DNA of 64,000 nucleotides from Bacteroidales bacterium. GTDB taxonomy: Bacteria > Bacteroidota > Bacteroidia > Bacteroidales > VadinHA17. The notes under the pieces were generated by a model. The model saw only the letters and a program-made list of their open reading frames with translations. It did not search any database and was not told the origin of the DNA. Made by a program: the position numbers and the translations under genes. Shown in pieces: positions 62,586 to 64,000 of this stretch. Within the stretch, counting starts at the first letter, position 1, and each line of letters starts with the position of its first letter. The stretch is taken from NCBI GenBank assembly GCA_020201035.1, contig JAIVHO010000035.1, positions 39,560-103,559 of the forward strand, given 5' to 3'.

Positions 62586-63428
62586 CTATCCGTACATAAA
62601 CTGCGACACCTTGGCAAAGCTGGCCCGCGGATTGATACAGCAGACAGGGATCTTTGAGCTGTTTGCTATAATATACTGCTCCTGTGCCCCCAGCATATAA
62701 TCCGCCATGGTGATATTCTTGGTGGTCATAATAAGTATCAGGTCGGCCTTCAGCTCATTGGCAAACTCGATGGTCTGCTTTGCAAGGCTCCCCTTTGGCA
62801 GCTCATGGATCTGGTACTCAATATTATTCTGCATCAGAAACTTAATCGCGAAATTGAGATTGATATTAGTCTTCTTGAGCAGACTCTTGTCGCCCGGAAC
62901 AGCCTTCAGTATATGCACCTTTGATTCAAAATACTTCCCCATGAATATAGCCATCCTCAGCTTCTCCTTGTTCTCCTGCCTGAAATCAACAGGGAACACC
63001 AGATCACTGTACTTTTCCATGTTCCGTGGCGGATCCTGTACAACGATAAACGGCACCTTTGAACGCACCAGTACCTTCAGCGCCCAGCTGCCGGTAAGCT
63101 TCTGCATACCCTTAAGTCCGTGCGTACCCATCACCACCAGACTGGCCTCATTATCATTCACATACTCGGCAATGGCATTGAAAATACTCCCGGGCACCAT
63201 CACATATTCAAACCCGATATCATACCTGCGTTCCGACTCCTCGCAAATAAGCTTGAGCTTTTCCTCCTTTGCCCTGTATTCAGCTGTTTTGATCCCCCTG
63301 TCAATGATATGGATCAGAACAACAATATTGTTTACCATACGTGAAATCTTTACCGCATGTAAAAGTGCATTCTCAGCTACCGGGGAGAAATCCCACGGAA
63401 CCACGATTTTCTCTTTTTCCTTTTCCAT
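62586..63428 (-). CDS. Universal stress protein, two UspA domains
   Basis: A 280-residue protein of two UspA domains (about 1-145 and 150-280). The first starts IVVPWDFSPVAENAL and has MGTHGLKGMQKLTGS, an ATP-type loop that is one residue shorter than the usual G-2x-G-9x-GS. The second domain's loop (TTKNITMADYMLGAQ) no longer fits the motif. It is probably a stress-response protein that binds ATP in one half or not at all. Confidence 0.9.
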   Translation of the reverse strand: MEKEKEKIVVPWDFSPVAENALLHAVKISRMVNNIVVLIHIIDRGIKTAEYRAKEEKLKLICEESERRYDIGFEYVMVPGSIFNAIAEYVNDNEASLVVMGTHGLKGMQKLTGSWALKVLVRSKVPFIVVQDPPRNMEKYSDLVFPVDFRQENKEKLRMAIFMGKYFESKVHILKAVPGDKSLLKKTNINLNFAIKFLMQNNIEYQIHELPKGSLAKQTIEFANELKADLILIMTTKNITMADYMLGAQEQYIIANSSKIPVCCINPRASFAKVSQFMYG

Positions 63429-63517
63429 ACTCTGATGCTTATTGTTTACGGACCTGGTAAATGAATAATTACTATATGTAAAGTTATAAGGATTTGCCGG
63501 ATTTTCAAATCTGCATC

Positions 63518-64000
63518 CTATATTACCTTGTGCTCTCTTTTTTTAAGTAAAAAGGTTGACGCAATGGCAACGCCAAGGGCAACAAAAAAGGTAAGAAGTC
63601 GGGCCGGTATCCCCTTTTCCGTGTAACTGCTTACCATTGCCGGCAGCCTCTCACGAACCGATTCACCCGGTTGCACACCAGGACCTGTACTCTCTTCGCC
63701 TAGCAGCTCCAGCAGATCACTCTCAAAAGCTGATGCGCTGATATACTTCCTCCCCTCCATCTCATCATACAGCGAGGCCTCATGCTGCTCCAGCACCCCC
63801 TGCTCAACCAGAAATAGCGTCTTTGCGGAGGTCACCCTGTAGTGCTGCTCAAAGCCACCGCTTATCCAGAAAACCGTGAACAGGAGTCCGGTCACTATGG
63901 TCACCAGCGCCGCCCTGCCGTGAAACCTCTCCCAGAAGAGGGTAAACAGGATAACCACCGAAAAGGTACACCCTATGCCTGCCCACACATAGCTTACCAG
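63518..64000 (-). CDS. Sodium:solute symporter, C-terminal part (runs off the right edge)
   Basis: The visible 160 residues begin at the window edge with LVSYVWAGIGCTFSVVILFTLFWER, a membrane helix and basic turn typical of the sodium:solute symporter (PutP-like) family. Two further helices follow (GRAALVTIVTGLLFTVFWI and the C-terminal PARLLTFFVALGVAIASTFLL). Between them is a soluble stretch of about 85 residues, longer than a usual loop. The substrate cannot be told. Confidence 0.8.
   Translation of the reverse strand: MVSYVWAGIGCTFSVVILFTLFWERFHGRAALVTIVTGLLFTVFWISGGFEQHYRVTSAKTLFLVEQGVLEQHEASLYDEMEGRKYISASAFESDLLELLGEESTGPGVQPGESVRERLPAMVSSYTEKGIPARLLTFFVALGVAIASTFLLKKREHKVI

Noticed and set aside
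1..64000. Mobile elements, phage genes, CRISPR arrays, tRNA and rRNA genes
   Set aside because: No transposase, integrase or phage-structure protein, no spaced repeat array of CRISPR type, and no cloverleaf or rRNA-like sequence was seen; the repeats present are short tandem or palindromic units.

Overview
The window is a chromosomal segment of a bacterium of the phylum Bacteroidota, probably from the Bacteroidales/Marinilabiliales side. Four things point there: a nearly complete type IX secretion (T9SS) gene set (gldH, porW/sprE, porX, porP, gldK, gldL, gldM, gldN); Bacteroidota-restricted families (DUF4270, DUF4296, DUF4834, HU-CCDC81/SPOR protein, PSP1/RicT beside holB and gldH); weak or absent Shine-Dalgarno sequences with several GTG/TTG starts; and the Bacteroidota housekeeping promoter -7 box TAnnTTTG, which recurs a short distance upstream of many genes. 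No rRNA, tRNA, CRISPR array, phage or insertion sequence is visible. The window looks like core genome, but with peculiar intergenic repeats and several proteins whose catalytic residues have been replaced.

Layout. 1-7.1 kb: pgk with a truncated lipoprotein gene, then holB, ricT-like, gldH, trmB, an alkyltransferase-like gene, mrp and a NifU-domain gene. 7.1-13.3 kb: porW and porX only 18 bp apart, then tsaE and an alanine-dehydrogenase-like gene. 13.3-17.7 kb: ldcA, metG and an HU-CCDC81/SPOR envelope protein. 17.8-24.1 kb: a nucleotide-sugar operon, wbpE-wbpD-wbpB-tviB/wbpA homologues followed by galE and rfbB. Together the first four can make UDP-2,3-diacetamido-glucuronate. 24.2-28.9 kb: DUF4270 lipoprotein and a one-domain GT5 protein, facing panC, panD and a YbhN-like membrane protein. 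28.8-35.2 kb: radA, PBP1A and topA (with a lysine-rich repeat tail). 35.2-42.4 kb: an arginase-fold protein without its metal ligands, followed by porP-gldK-gldL-gldM-gldN, the T9SS trans-envelope motor and ring. 42.4-51.9 kb: manC, mlaE-mlaF, a short DUF4834 gene, an 890-residue exported protein, a TonB-dependent receptor and a cyanophycinase-like lipoprotein. 51.9-52.5 kb: a 555-bp region with two candidate small RNAs, one behind a sigma-54-type promoter. 52.5-58.6 kb: trpS; rbfA-methyltransferase-LolC/E-like-DUF4296 with overlapping junctions; an aminofutalosine-deaminase-like amidohydrolase preceded by seven 10-bp repeats; a hemerythrin-like protein missing both His ligands of one iron. 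58.7-64 kb: asnS-rpoN-PAP2-like operon, a repeat-rich spacer, a universal stress protein and the C-terminal end of a sodium:solute symporter.

How the genes fit together. Many products serve the cell envelope: T9SS export and its regulator PorX, peptidoglycan synthesis and recycling (PBP1A, LdcA, SPOR protein), lipid and lipoprotein transport (MlaEF, LolC/E-like) and surface sugar synthesis. In Porphyromonas gingivalis the Wbp-type diacetamido-uronate route supplies sugar used when T9SS cargo is anchored to surface lipopolysaccharide, so its presence near the secretion genes here is suggestive. The most novel-looking items are the two candidate small RNAs at 52.07-52.19 and 52.37-52.44 kb, the metal-ligand-deficient arginase paralogue in the T9SS locus, the alanine-dehydrogenase-like protein with a replaced catalytic His, the hemerythrin with a probable one-metal site, and the structured holB leader.
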